Positions 1 to 7,767 of a DNA stretch of 35,432 nucleotides are shown in pieces. Origin of the DNA: Betaproteobacteria bacterium (GTDB taxonomy: Bacteria > Pseudomonadota > Gammaproteobacteria > Burkholderiales > SG8-39). The translations under genes and the position numbers were made by a program. Where the stretch lies: positions 1 through 35,432 of the forward strand of contig VBCM01000137.1 in assembly GCA_005883675.1 (NCBI GenBank), in the 5' to 3' direction. Below the pieces are notes generated by a model. That model saw nothing but the letters and a program-made list of their open reading frames with translations, ran no database searches and was not told where the DNA came from. Numbering within the stretch: the first letter of the stretch is position 1; each line of letters opens with the position of its first letter.

Positions 1-438
1 CGTGCCGCTGATCTCGAGCAACCGCTCGACGCGGCACTCGAAGCACGCCGCCGCTTCGGCGATGCGCGGATGCTTGACCATCAGCGCCGGCGCCGGTGTC
101 AGGCGGGCCTCCTCGAACTCGCTCACGTCCTCGGGGTACTCGCGGCTCGAGATGTGCATCGCGTTTGCGCTCGCCTCGTCCACCAGGTTGACCACGAATT
201 CGCCCGTGCGGCGAAGGTTCTTCAGCGAGTGCTTGAGCTCGCCGTCGCTGCGCGGATTGATGCCGATCACGCAGAGCGGCGGATCTTCCGAGAACACGTT
301 GAAGAACGAGAACGGCGCGCAGTTGGCGACGCCGTTCTCGCTCCAGGTGGAGATCCAAGCGATCGGCCGCGGGATGACGAGGCCGATGAGGAGCTTGTAA
401 CGCTCGTGCGCCGTGAGGCGGGCGAGCTCGAGATCCAT
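1..438 (-). CDS. Flavin reductase family protein (3' end beyond window)
   Basis: Read by hand from the minus strand; absent from the ORF track because it runs off the left edge without a stop. It begins MDLELARL and continues with PRPIAWISTW, then CAPFSFFNVFSEDPP, then GEFVVNLVDEA, the classical FMN-binding split-barrel pattern of the DIM6/NTAB flavin reductase family. Members bind FMN and either reduce it with NAD(P)H to feed a monooxygenase or act as flavin-dependent oxidoreductases. About 146 codons are visible of a usual 200 or so. The start ATG shares one base with the TGA of the upstream monooxygenase gene (TGATG), so translation is probably coupled. As last visible gene of the hydantoinase/carbamoylase operon, a reductase role for the adjacent ABM monooxygenase is possible, but that is inference. 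Confidence 0.88.
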   Translation of the reverse strand, partial: MDLELARLTAHERYKLLIGLVIPRPIAWISTWSENGVANCAPFSFFNVFSEDPPLCVIGINPRSDGELKHSLKNLRRTGEFVVNLVDEASANAMHISSREYPEDVSEFEEARLTPAPALMVKHPRIAEAAACFECRVERLLEISGT

Positions 439-725
439 CAGGGCGCGGCGCGCCGGTAGACGTGGCGCTCGCGCGAGACGAGGAGCGGCACCGCCTCGGC
501 GAGGTATTTCTTGAAGTGCGGCGTCTGCTGGTGCGCTTCGAAGGCCTTTTCGTCGTTGTACACCTCGTAGAGCATCGCCTTTGTCTTCTCCTGCGGATCG
601 ACCAGCACGTCGAACTGCCGGCAGCCCGGCTCATTGCGCGCCTCGCGCGCGTTGGCGAGGACCATGGCCATGAACCGCTCGACGTTTTCCGGCTTGATGC
701 GCAGATTGACCACCAGGACGAACAT
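438..725 (-). CDS. Antibiotic biosynthesis monooxygenase (ABM) domain protein, YgiN-like
   Basis: A 95-residue ferredoxin-like ABM-domain protein. It opens with MFVLVVNLRIKPENVERF, has the conserved NEPGCRQFDVLVDP turn and YEVYNDEKAFEAHQQTPHFKKY, and matches the usual length (90-105 aa) of YgiN-type quinol monooxygenases and small cofactor-free oxygenases. These dimers oxidise quinols or related aromatics, or simply bind small ligands; the substrate cannot be told from sequence. Its ATG follows the TGA of the carbamoylase directly (TGAATG) and its own stop overlaps the start of the flavin reductase, so the three genes are one translationally coupled block. Confidence 0.87.
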   Translation of the reverse strand: MFVLVVNLRIKPENVERFMAMVLANAREARNEPGCRQFDVLVDPQEKTKAMLYEVYNDEKAFEAHQQTPHFKKYLAEAVPLLVSRERHVYRRAAP

Positions 726-1670
726 TCAGCGCTCCTCGTTGGCAGGGGTGACTTCGGCGCCGACGCGCTCGACGATGAGCCGGTAGTGCTCCGGCCGCCG
801 GTGCGCGGCGAAGTTGAACATGGTGCGCTTGAGATCCGCGGCCATGTCGATATCGGCGTTGTAGCAGATCACCTCGTCCTGCTCGGTCTGCGACTTGGCG
901 GCGATTTCGCCGGTCGGCGCGACGACGAGCGAGTGGCCGAACATGCGAAAGCCGTCCTCGACGCCGCACTTCGCCGTTTCGACGAGCCACGTGGCGTTCT
1001 GGAAGGCCATCGCCTGCGCCATGATGAGATGGTGGTGCACGCGCAGCGCCGGCGGCTCGGCATAGTGCAGGTTCTCCGTCGGCGTATTGAAGCCGAGCGC
1101 CACGAGCTCCGCGCCTTGCAGCGCGAGCACGCGGAACGCTTCCGGCCAGCGCCGGTCGTTGCAGATCAGCATCCCGGTGATCGTGTCCATGTAACGCCAG
1201 ACGCGGAAGCCGAGGTTGCCGACCTCGAAGTACTTCTTCTCGAGGTGCTGGAACGGCGCCTGCGGCTTGTGGTCCGCGTGGCCCGGCAGGTGCACTTTGC
1301 GGTACTTGCCGACGATGCGCCCATCCGGCGCGACGAGGATGGCGCTGTTGTAGCGGTGATTGTCGGGCGTGAGCTCGGCATAGCCGACGTAGAAGCCGAC
1401 GCCGAGCTTGCGCGCTTCGTCGAAGAGGGGCTTCGTCTCGGGTCCCGGCATCTCGCGCTCGAAATAGCGCCGGTCGACTTCCGCCTGATCCTCCATCCAC
1501 CAGCGCGGGAAGAACGTGGTGAAGGCGAGCTCCGGGAAGACCACAAACCGGGCGCCCATGCCATGCGCTTCGCGCAGGAGCTTGACGAGGCGCTTCGTGG
1601 CGGCGGCGCGGCTGTCGGCGCGCGCTAGCGGACCGAGCTGGGCCGCGGCGATCTTGAGGTGCCGACTCAT
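726..1670 (-). CDS. Carbon-nitrogen hydrolase, probable N-carbamoyl-D-amino acid hydrolase
   Basis: A 314-residue nitrilase-superfamily enzyme. The Glu-Lys-Cys triad is visible: E47 in VVFPELAF, K125 in KYRKVHLPG and C170 in MLICNDRRWPE. The CNDRRWPE signature, the following FNTPTENLHYAEP and VHHHLIMAQAMAFQN stretches, and the terminal FNFAAHRRPEHY segment are those of D-carbamoylases, which hydrolyse N-carbamoyl-D-amino acids to the D-amino acid, CO2 and ammonia. A beta-ureidopropionase would not have this cysteine context. Length fits the family (about 304-315). The hydantoinase two genes upstream makes the matching first step, supporting a ring-opening then decarbamoylation route. No Shine-Dalgarno precedes the ATG; a TAGAAT hexamer lies 6 nt upstream, suggesting a leaderless start and an internal promoter. 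Confidence 0.87.
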   Translation of the reverse strand: MSRHLKIAAAQLGPLARADSRAAATKRLVKLLREAHGMGARFVVFPELAFTTFFPRWWMEDQAEVDRRYFEREMPGPETKPLFDEARKLGVGFYVGYAELTPDNHRYNSAILVAPDGRIVGKYRKVHLPGHADHKPQAPFQHLEKKYFEVGNLGFRVWRYMDTITGMLICNDRRWPEAFRVLALQGAELVALGFNTPTENLHYAEPPALRVHHHLIMAQAMAFQNATWLVETAKCGVEDGFRMFGHSLVVAPTGEIAAKSQTEQDEVICYNADIDMAADLKRTMFNFAAHRRPEHYRLIVERVGAEVTPANEER

Positions 1671-1676
1671 GCGCCT

Positions 1677-1682
1677 ATTCTA
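1677..1682 (-). promoter_or_regulatory. Probable leaderless -10 element of the carbamoylase gene
   Basis: On the minus strand TAGAAT is followed by AGGCGC and then ATG. A -10 hexamer ending 6 nt before the start codon would place transcription initiation at or next to the ATG. No ribosome binding site is present. The same layout recurs at several other genes of this window. Confidence 0.5.
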
Positions 1683-1711
1683 GGGGCGCCGCGCCCGCGC
1701 GAAATCCGGTC

Positions 1712-2791
1712 TTAGGCGGGCTCCGTGACCTGCATGAGTATCTGCACCAGCAACTCGATGCTCGAACGGGTCTTGCTGCTGAGCGCCGTGAACTCGATGC
1801 CGCACAGGTAGCGCCCCTGCTTGCGGGTGCACTTCTTGACGCGGCCGTAGATATCCGAGGCGCGGTGGTTGACGAGCGGCAGCTCGACGCCGATCTTCAC
1901 CTCGAGGCCGGGGGCAAGCCGCTCGTCGAGCTCGGCGAGCAGGCCGTGATAGCCCAGCACGCGCGCCACGCCGCCGTGCACCTGGGGCATGGTGACGTCG
2001 GTCTGAATGACTTGATATGAAAACCCCATCTCCACGCTGACGCGCGGGCTCTTGCGAATGTCGCGCCGGGGAACGCTCTTGCCAGCCTGCGGCAGCTCGA
2101 GCACTTCGCGCACCACGATAGGGTCCGACTTGCCCTTGACGTGCAACGGGAACGGCTCGCCAGTCTTGGCGAAGCCGTTGCAGCGGCTGAAGGTGCTTTC
2201 GCTGACCAGTATCTGCCCGCGCAGGCTGAACGCCTCGATGCGCGCGGCGAGGTTGACCTCCTCGCCGATGATCGTATGCGCCTGATAGAGATCCGAGCCG
2301 AGCGTACCCACGAGCACGGGGCCGGTATTGATGCCGATGCCGAGGTAGAGCTCCGGCAGCGCGCTATGGCGATGCTGGGCATTCAGGGCGTCCATCGCGA
2401 TCTGCAGATCCACGGCGCAGGCGACGGCGCGCTCGGCGGGGTCTTTGCCCGATGGCGCCTCGCCGAAGTGCGCCATGATCGAATCGCCCATGAACTTGTC
2501 GATCGTGCCCTCGTGCGCGAACACCACCTCGATCATGTTGATGAGGCACCGGTTGAGCACCTGAAGCACCGTTCGCGGAGGGTAGCGGTCGGAGATCGCC
2601 ATGAAGCCGCGCAGGTCGGCGAAGAGGATGGTGAGCTCGCGATAAGCGAAGCCGTCCTGTCGCTGCCCGTTGCCGCTTCCCGCGTTGCGCAGGAGCTGCG
2701 ACAGCGCCGTCTCGGCGTCGGGTCCGAGGCGCCGGCCGGTCTCCGCCGAGACGAGGGCCTGTATCCGATCTACGGTGTGCCGCAGATCCAT
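1712..2791 (-). CDS. Class III adenylate/guanylate cyclase with C-terminal PilZ-like domain
   Basis: A class III nucleotide cyclase catalytic domain covers about residues 48-215. Visible metal-binding aspartates are D59 (ILFADLRGF) and D103 (DKFMGDS); K99 lies in the purine-recognition position, and the transition-state Asn and Arg are in IGEEVNLAARIE. The usual GD in that last motif reads GE. Residues about 235-355 look like a PilZ domain: RKSPR gives the RxxxR part and CTRKQGRYLCGIEF a typical late strand, but the D/NxSxxG motif is degenerate (LGYHG), so c-di-GMP binding is uncertain. No membrane segment or signal peptide is seen. The ORF extends to a GTG at 2857, but the ATG at 2791 is preceded by GAAGGAAG at a proper distance and is preferred (359 aa). 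The gene sits between hydA and the carbamoylase on the same strand, an unusual position for a signalling enzyme. Confidence 0.84.
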   Translation of the reverse strand: MDLRHTVDRIQALVSAETGRRLGPDAETALSQLLRNAGSGNGQRQDGFAYRELTILFADLRGFMAISDRYPPRTVLQVLNRCLINMIEVVFAHEGTIDKFMGDSIMAHFGEAPSGKDPAERAVACAVDLQIAMDALNAQHRHSALPELYLGIGINTGPVLVGTLGSDLYQAHTIIGEEVNLAARIEAFSLRGQILVSESTFSRCNGFAKTGEPFPLHVKGKSDPIVVREVLELPQAGKSVPRRDIRKSPRVSVEMGFSYQVIQTDVTMPQVHGGVARVLGYHGLLAELDERLAPGLEVKIGVELPLVNHRASDIYGRVKKCTRKQGRYLCGIEFTALSSKTRSSIELLVQILMQVTEPA

Positions 2792-2876
2792 GCCAGCTTG
2801 CTTCCTTCTTCTTGTGGTCGCTTCTTCTTGTGAGCGCAGCGCGCGGAATTCTGGCACATTCCGCCGCCGGCTGCTT

Positions 2877-4322
2877 TTAGAGCTGCAGTGGCGTCTCCCA
2901 CGCCTTGAGCTGCGCCATCTCCGGCACGTCGCGGCCGAGCGGGCGCAGCGCCTCAGAGGGCTCGCGCGCGAGGAACTGCCCGCGCCCTCGCGCCGCGGCG
3001 AGCTTGCCGTCCTCGACGATCATTTCACCGCGCGAGAGCACCGTGACCGGCCAACCCTGCAGCCGCCGGCCCCTATAGGGCGTGTAGCCCGTGCGGTCGT
3101 GCGTCTGCTCCACCACCACGCTCTTCTGCGGGTCCCAGATGGCGATGTCGGCGTCCGAGCCGACGGCGATGACGCCCTTGCGCGGATACAGGCCATAGGT
3201 CTGCGCATGGCGTGTGGCGGTGAGGTTCACGAACTCGGGCAGGCTGATGCGCTTCGCGCCTACACCATATGTATAGAGGAGCGGCAGCCGCAGCTCGAGG
3301 CCCGGCACGCCGTTCGCCATCTCCTTGAACGTCGTGCTTTCGCCCTTCGGTAGCTTGCCCTCGCGACCATAGGGCGCATGGTCGGAGGAGTACACGTGCA
3401 GCGTGCCGTCCTTCAGCCCTCGCCAGCAGGCCTCCTGCGCTTGCTCGTCGCGCGGCGGCGGCGAGCAGCAGAAAAACGCGCCCTGCATGCCGATATCGAT
3501 GTCCTTCGCGGTAAGCAAGAGATACTGCGGGCACGTTTCGCCGAAAACCTTCAGGCCCCGCGCGCGCGCCTGGCGAATCGCTTCGATGCCATCACCAGTC
3601 GACACATGCACGATGAGGATCGGGCAATCGACGAGCTCGGCAAGCGCGACCACGCGCTGGATCGCCTCCGTCTCGGCGCCGCGCGTATGGCAGATGCCGT
3701 GATAGCGCGGCAGGGTATTTCCCTGCTTCACCATGCGCCCTGCTAGCCACGAGATCACCCCGTGGTTCTCGGCATGCACCATGACGAGCGCACCGTGCCG
3801 GCGCGCGGCGGCCATCACGTCGAGGATCTGCTCGTCGGTAAGGCGGGTGCGCTCGTACGTCATGAATATTTTGAGCGACCGGATGCCCGAGCCAATCGCT
3901 GCCGGCAGATGCTCGCGCAGCGTCGGCCCGTCCGGATTGGCGATGATGAGATGAAAGCCATAGTCGATCACCGCCTTCGTTCGTGCGCGCTCGTGGTAGT
4001 CGGCGAGCACCTTGCGCAGATCGTCGCTGCGGTGCTGCGCGCAGAACGGGATCACGGTGGTCGTGCCCCCATACGCGGCCGAGACGGTGGCGGAGTAGAA
4101 ATCGTCCGCCGTCATCACGCCCATCGAAGAGAGCTGCTCGATGTGGCAATGGCTGTCGACGCCGCCCGGCAGCACCAGCTTGCCGCTCGCGTCGATGACG
4201 CGCATCGCGCTCAGCCCTTCGCCGAGCGCCGCGATACGCTCGCCTTCGATGCCGACGTCGGCGCGAAACGTTCTCTCGGCTGTGGCGAGCGTGCCGCCGC
4301 GGATCACGAGATCGAGCGCCAT
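2877..4322 (-). CDS. hydA: Dihydropyrimidinase / D-hydantoinase
   Basis: A 481-residue cyclic amidase of the amidohydrolase superfamily, cytosolic, which opens the ring of hydantoins or dihydropyrimidines to N-carbamoyl amino acids. The binuclear metal site is complete: H58 and H60 (DSHCHIEQ), carboxylated lysine K151 (SLKIFMTY), H183 (MVHAENH), H239 (IVHVST) and D314 (SSDHAPY). Length is normal for the family (455-490). The downstream D-carbamoylase-type gene suggests D-hydantoinase rather than a purely pyrimidine-catabolic role, though the enzyme family is promiscuous. It appears to lead its operon: the ATG has no Shine-Dalgarno, and TACAAT lies 6 nt before it. A perfect GC-rich inverted repeat separates it from the cytochrome gene upstream. 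Confidence 0.93.
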   Translation of the reverse strand: MALDLVIRGGTLATAERTFRADVGIEGERIAALGEGLSAMRVIDASGKLVLPGGVDSHCHIEQLSSMGVMTADDFYSATVSAAYGGTTTVIPFCAQHRSDDLRKVLADYHERARTKAVIDYGFHLIIANPDGPTLREHLPAAIGSGIRSLKIFMTYERTRLTDEQILDVMAAARRHGALVMVHAENHGVISWLAGRMVKQGNTLPRYHGICHTRGAETEAIQRVVALAELVDCPILIVHVSTGDGIEAIRQARARGLKVFGETCPQYLLLTAKDIDIGMQGAFFCCSPPPRDEQAQEACWRGLKDGTLHVYSSDHAPYGREGKLPKGESTTFKEMANGVPGLELRLPLLYTYGVGAKRISLPEFVNLTATRHAQTYGLYPRKGVIAVGSDADIAIWDPQKSVVVEQTHDRTGYTPYRGRRLQGWPVTVLSRGEMIVEDGKLAAARGRGQFLAREPSEALRPLGRDVPEMAQLKAWETPLQL

Positions 4323-4328
4323 GCGCCG

Positions 4329-4334
4329 ATTGTA
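4329..4334 (-). promoter_or_regulatory. Probable leaderless -10 element of hydA
   Basis: Minus-strand TACAAT, then CGGCGC, then the hydA ATG. Five of six bases match the sigma-70 consensus. The 6-nt gap and absence of a ribosome binding site point to a leaderless transcript. No convincing -35 hexamer is visible upstream. Confidence 0.5.
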
Positions 4335-4340
4335 ATCAGC

Positions 4341-4361
4341 GGCCGCGCAGCTCGCGCGGCC
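4341..4361. repeat. Perfect GC-rich inverted repeat between cytochrome gene and hydA
   Basis: Arms GGCCGCGC and GCGCGGCC (8 bp each) flank a 5-nt loop. It lies after the stop of the di-heme cytochrome gene and just upstream of the hydA -10 element. There is no following U-run, so it may be a weak terminator, an operator, or simply a stable hairpin. Confidence 0.5.
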
Positions 4362-4384
4362 GGGCGTATCGGCCGGAAAGCCGG

Positions 4385-5791
4385 CTACAGCGAGCGCAGG
4401 AAGTTGAGGATGTCCTGCTTCGCGGCCTCGCCCAGCAGGTGAAATCGCGTGATCACGCCGTTCGCCTCCGAGCCGGCACTTGCATGCTGGCGGATCGCCA
4501 CTTTCAGGTCGGAGGTCCTGCCGTCGTGCAGGAAGAAGATCCGCTGCCCCACGCCCCAGAGCGGCGCGGTGCGGAACTCCCTCGGCCCGGCCTCGCCTTG
4601 CCTCACGCCGTCGGCAAGCCCCACGCCCATGTCGTGGACCAGGAGGTCGGAGAAGAGGTTCACCTGCTTATAGCGCAGCGCCTCCACCGTGGAGTTGCCG
4701 GTGGTGAACGACGGGGTATGGCAGAGCGCGCAGCCGATCGCGACGAACTTCTGCCTGCCCCTCGCGATGGAGTCGGCGCCGCCCGGCGTATCCGGGGAAG
4801 GCTGCGGCGCGTCGAGGAAGCGCATGAAGAACGCGAACTTCTCGATCGCGCTGATCGCCTCGATCGGCGTGTCCGCATCGACGTTGGTGACGGTGTTGGG
4901 AACCGGCGCGAACTGGCAGTTCTCGGTTTCGTCGCGCTCGGTCTGGAAGAGCTCGTTGGTGATGCCCATTTCCACGTTGTACGCCTCGCCGGAAAAAAGC
5001 AGCAGCGACTTGTTCTGCGCTTTCCAGCCGAACCGGGCGATGGTGCCGTCGTTGCCGTTGTTGTTCGTCATCCCGGTGATCGTGTTGCCGGCAAGCTGGA
5101 AATTCGGCCTGCCGAGGATTCCCAGTAGCTGCTTCAGCGAAGCGTCGCTCGCCTGGTTCGCCATGATCGCCGCGTCGGGGATCTGCTCGATCAGGCCGGC
5201 GCCGAAGGTCGGCGTGGGAATGCGGAAGATGACGTTGTAGTTCATGAGCTGCGTCGCGAAGTCGGGCTGCGCCAGGACGCAGTTGTCGGCCCCCGCGCGC
5301 CCGGCGAGGGTGAAGAGCGCGTGCACCCCGCCGTCCCGGGTTGCGTCGGGATTCAGCACGAACCTCGCCTCGCGTACCGGCCCGTCCTCGGTAATGAACG
5401 ACGGCACGAAATCGCTGCCGCCATCTTTGCTGGCGAACGCCACCTGGGGATTGGGCACGTTGCCGAGCGGGGGCGTGCCGAACTGTAAGTTGGGGCTGGT
5501 GCCGCCGAGTGCGGGCTGGGTATGGCAGCCGCCGCAGCTATCGAGATTCATCCTCGGCCCGAGGCCGTCGGCAACGGTTTCCACGTCAGCGAACTCACCC
5601 GCGCCGGCGGTGAAAAAAGCGATCTGGTTGCCGGTCAAACCCGCAAGGTATTGGCCGGCGCCCGCTGCGCCAGGGCGCACGCCCGGATCGCGGGCCACGG
5701 GATCGACCGAAGATGCAGGCTCGGTGCGCAGCAGGAACAAAGCGGCGATCGCTGCCGTGAGAATCAGTGACGCGACGTGCGTGGCTTTCAT
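4385..5791 (-). CDS. Exported di-heme cytochrome c oxidoreductase (DHOR family)
   Basis: A 468-residue exported protein with two CxxCH heme c sites, CGGCH at residues 86-90 and CALCH in the C-terminal third, followed by the FRTAPLWGVGQR and FLHDGRTSDLKVAI segments typical of the di-heme oxidoreductase (DUF1111-type) family. These periplasmic proteins resemble di-heme peroxidases and MauG-like enzymes, but their substrates are mostly unknown. The signal peptide is MKATHVASLILTAAIAALFLL, a hydrophobic core ending before EPASS. The ORF extends upstream to 5860, but the ATG at 5791 is followed directly by the signal peptide and preceded by AGAAGGAGC at a good distance, so it is taken as the start. 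It lies immediately upstream of the hydantoinase operon on the same strand, separated by a hairpin and a separate putative promoter. Confidence 0.9.
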   Translation of the reverse strand: MKATHVASLILTAAIAALFLLRTEPASSVDPVARDPGVRPGAAGAGQYLAGLTGNQIAFFTAGAGEFADVETVADGLGPRMNLDSCGGCHTQPALGGTSPNLQFGTPPLGNVPNPQVAFASKDGGSDFVPSFITEDGPVREARFVLNPDATRDGGVHALFTLAGRAGADNCVLAQPDFATQLMNYNVIFRIPTPTFGAGLIEQIPDAAIMANQASDASLKQLLGILGRPNFQLAGNTITGMTNNNGNDGTIARFGWKAQNKSLLLFSGEAYNVEMGITNELFQTERDETENCQFAPVPNTVTNVDADTPIEAISAIEKFAFFMRFLDAPQPSPDTPGGADSIARGRQKFVAIGCALCHTPSFTTGNSTVEALRYKQVNLFSDLLVHDMGVGLADGVRQGEAGPREFRTAPLWGVGQRIFFLHDGRTSDLKVAIRQHASAGSEANGVITRFHLLGEAAKQDILNFLRSL

Positions 5792-5959
5792 TTTTTCTGC
5801 TCCTTCTGCTCGTTGCGGCGAGTCACGCTTAGGGATACACGCCAAATTCGCGCTGCTCAATCCTCAATCAGTGATATCGGCGATCGCGATGCCGTGAAAA
5901 CTTCACGCTCGCTCGTCGAGCGCATCGGGCGCACCGCGTTCGCCTGCGCGCTGCGCGGG

Positions 5960-5965
5960 TACAAT
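5960..5965 (+). promoter_or_regulatory. Putative -10 element of the LysR-type gene
   Basis: TACAAT lies 30 nt before the ATG of the HTH protein, giving a short leader. A -35 hexamer is not clear. Proposed on the hexamer alone. Confidence 0.35.
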
Positions 5966-5995
5966 GGGCCGAGAAGACGAACGGGGGCACTGGGG

Positions 5996-6253
5996 ATGCA
6001 ACTCAACCTCAAAGACCTGCAGTGCTTCGTGGTGGTGTACGAGCTGCGCAGCTTCAGCCGTGCCGCCGAGACCCTCGATACCGCGCAATCGCTGATCTCG
6101 TCACGGATCCGCCGCCTCGAGCAGTTCATCGGCACGCCGCTTTTCGCGCGCCTGCCGCACGGCATCGCGCCCAATGCCAAGGGCGAGCTGCTCTACCATC
6201 ACGCGAAACGGGTGCTGCACAACGTCGCCGAGCTCGAGACGGCGTTTCGCTAG
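5996..6253 (+). CDS. LysR-type HTH domain only (short or truncated regulator)
   Basis: Starting at the ATG after a G-rich stretch, the product MQLNLKDLQCFVVVYELRSF is 85 residues and consists only of the LysR winged helix-turn-helix: SFSRAAETLDTAQSLISSRIRRLE is the helix-turn-helix and IGTPLFARLPHGIAPNAKGELLY the wing. The linker helix follows and the frame stops at LETAFR. The roughly 200-residue inducer-binding domain of LysR regulators is missing, and only 33 bases separate the stop from the end of the convergent M81 gene, so no remnant is seen. It is either a genuine HTH-only regulator or a truncated gene. The ORF track lists a longer version from 5777; the added N-terminus has no family support. 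It is divergent from the cytochrome gene, a common LysR target position. Confidence 0.78.
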   Translation: MQLNLKDLQCFVVVYELRSFSRAAETLDTAQSLISSRIRRLEQFIGTPLFARLPHGIAPNAKGELLYHHAKRVLHNVAELETAFR

Positions 6254-6286
6254 GCCGCCTGCGCCGCAGCCCTCATCAGCCGCGAG

Positions 6287-7726
6287 CTATAGCAGGCCCG
6301 GCGGCAAGTGCCGAAACGGCAGCGCGCCGAGATCCGCCGCCGCCGGGCCCGGCGTGTCGACCTCGACGATCGGCTCGAACGCCGCGCCGAACGCCGCGCG
6401 GAAGTGGTTCTTCGCCTTCGCGCACACGAGATCCACTGCGCCGACGTCGATTCCATGCAGCCGGAAGTACTCCGGATCATTGGGCGCCTGGCACGACGTC
6501 GTGACGATCACGCGCAGCGCGCCGCTCCTTAGCACCGCGGTGCGGCCGAGGTTCACCTCCAGGCCGCGTTCCATCGGCCCCGCGTTGCGAAAGCGCCCGT
6601 CGGTGACGCGCTCCACTTCCATCTCCAGCGCAACCGGCGGTCCCCACGCCGCCGCGAGCCGCCCGCCGAGTTGCACGTGCATGCGCTTGCCAGGCTCGCA
6701 ACCCGCGACGAGCTCCGGGTCCCAGAAAAACGCGAACACCGCGCGCAGGTTTTTCGCCTCCGCGGCCGCTCTGAAGAGCCCAGTGGTGTCGCCCACGCCG
6801 CCGGAGAGCGGATTGTCCGACGGTTCCAGCATCGCGATGGGCTTCGCTCCACGCCGCAACGCGCGCATCGCTTCGTCCGGTTTTGGGAGCCGGACGATGA
6901 ACCTCTCGCGCCGCGCATGCATTTCGCGCGCGAGTTCGGCAGCCACCACTTGAGCCCTCGCGCGATCCCGATCCGCCGTCACCGCGACCGCCGCGCCGGC
7001 GCACGGCGTGTCACCGTAGGCGAAGCCGCCGAACGGCGACACATCGAGCACCCCGCCGCTGGTGCGCGCCGCCGCCAAAGCTTCGATTTCGCCCATCGGT
7101 CCCTCGACCGTGCGCATGTTGAAGCTCGGCAGGATGGCGCCCGCCTTGGCGATCGCGACCACCGGCCCGATCTCGCCGCGCAGCGCGCGCTCAAGCAGCG
7201 CCAGCGTCTTCAGGCCGGTCTCGTACATATCGATATGCGGATGCGTCTTGTAGCCGACGACGATATCGGCGATCCCGGCGATCGCCGGGTCGAGGTTCGC
7301 GTGCAGATCGAAGCTCACTGCGAGCGGCTTCGTGCCGAGCGCGGCGCGCGCGGCGCGGATCAGCTCGAGATCCGCGCGCAGCGTGCGCGTGCCGATGAGG
7401 GCGCCATGCAACGAGAGATACAGCGCATCCGGCTGTGCGCTGCGCACGCCATCGACGATTTCGCGCATCACGGCCTGCAGATCCGCTTCCTCCACTGGAC
7501 CGCCGGGTCCCGCGGCGGCGCAGCGCAGGAAAATCGGGGTCAGAGCCCTATTTCCGGCGAAGAAATCGATCGCCGCGCCGATCTCGGTGTGCGTGCCTCG
7601 ATAAAACCCGGCGCTCGCCTCGCCCGCGAGCCACTCGCGCTGCTGGAAATGTGCAAGGCGCGTCGCCACCGGCGTGAACGAGTTTCCCTCGTGCCACAGT
7701 CGCGCGATGGCGATGCGGAGGCTCAT
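6287..7726 (-). CDS. M81 family metallopeptidase (MlrC-like)
   Basis: A 479-residue M81 protein related to MlrC of microcystin degradation. The N-terminus MSLRIAIARLWHEGNSFTPV and the zinc-site region SFDLHANLD followed by GYKTHPHIDMYETG are characteristic; MLEPSDNPLSGGVGDTT is the conserved central stretch. No signal peptide is seen, so it is cytosolic. Outside MlrC, M81 proteins are abundant in Burkholderiales near binding-protein transport genes and probably cleave small amide or peptide substrates; the actual substrate here is unknown. The track start at 7765 would read through the tRNA promoter region, so the ATG at 7726 is preferred. No Shine-Dalgarno is visible; a TATAAC hexamer lies 9 nt upstream. 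Confidence 0.9.
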   Translation of the reverse strand: MSLRIAIARLWHEGNSFTPVATRLAHFQQREWLAGEASAGFYRGTHTEIGAAIDFFAGNRALTPIFLRCAAAGPGGPVEEADLQAVMREIVDGVRSAQPDALYLSLHGALIGTRTLRADLELIRAARAALGTKPLAVSFDLHANLDPAIAGIADIVVGYKTHPHIDMYETGLKTLALLERALRGEIGPVVAIAKAGAILPSFNMRTVEGPMGEIEALAAARTSGGVLDVSPFGGFAYGDTPCAGAAVAVTADRDRARAQVVAAELAREMHARRERFIVRLPKPDEAMRALRRGAKPIAMLEPSDNPLSGGVGDTTGLFRAAAEAKNLRAVFAFFWDPELVAGCEPGKRMHVQLGGRLAAAWGPPVALEMEVERVTDGRFRNAGPMERGLEVNLGRTAVLRSGALRVIVTTSCQAPNDPEYFRLHGIDVGAVDLVCAKAKNHFRAAFGAAFEPIVEVDTPGPAAADLGALPFRHLPPGLL

Positions 7727-7735
7727 GAGCGGTTT

Positions 7736-7743
7736 GTTATAAT
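7736..7743. promoter_or_regulatory. Overlapping divergent -10 elements (tRNA-Arg and M81 gene)
   Basis: On the plus strand TATAAT (7738-7743) is a perfect -10 located 24 nt before the tRNA. On the minus strand the overlapping TATAAC (7741-7736) lies 9 nt before the M81 ATG. The two hexamers share four bases, so polymerase could probably initiate in only one direction at a time. Confidence 0.5.
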
Positions 7744-7767
7744 GCGCGCCCGCAGTTAGCCGCAAAT

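Noticed and set aside
462-1628. 388-aa plus-strand ORF across the carbamoylase gene
   Set aside because: Arg/Glu/His-rich shadow typical of the antisense frame of a GC-rich gene; the minus strand holds a complete nitrilase with its catalytic triad.
726-4322. Reductive pyrimidine degradation operon
   Set aside because: The nitrilase has D-carbamoylase signatures (CNDRRWPE) and no dihydropyrimidine dehydrogenase genes are present, so a hydantoin-type route is preferred, though not proven.
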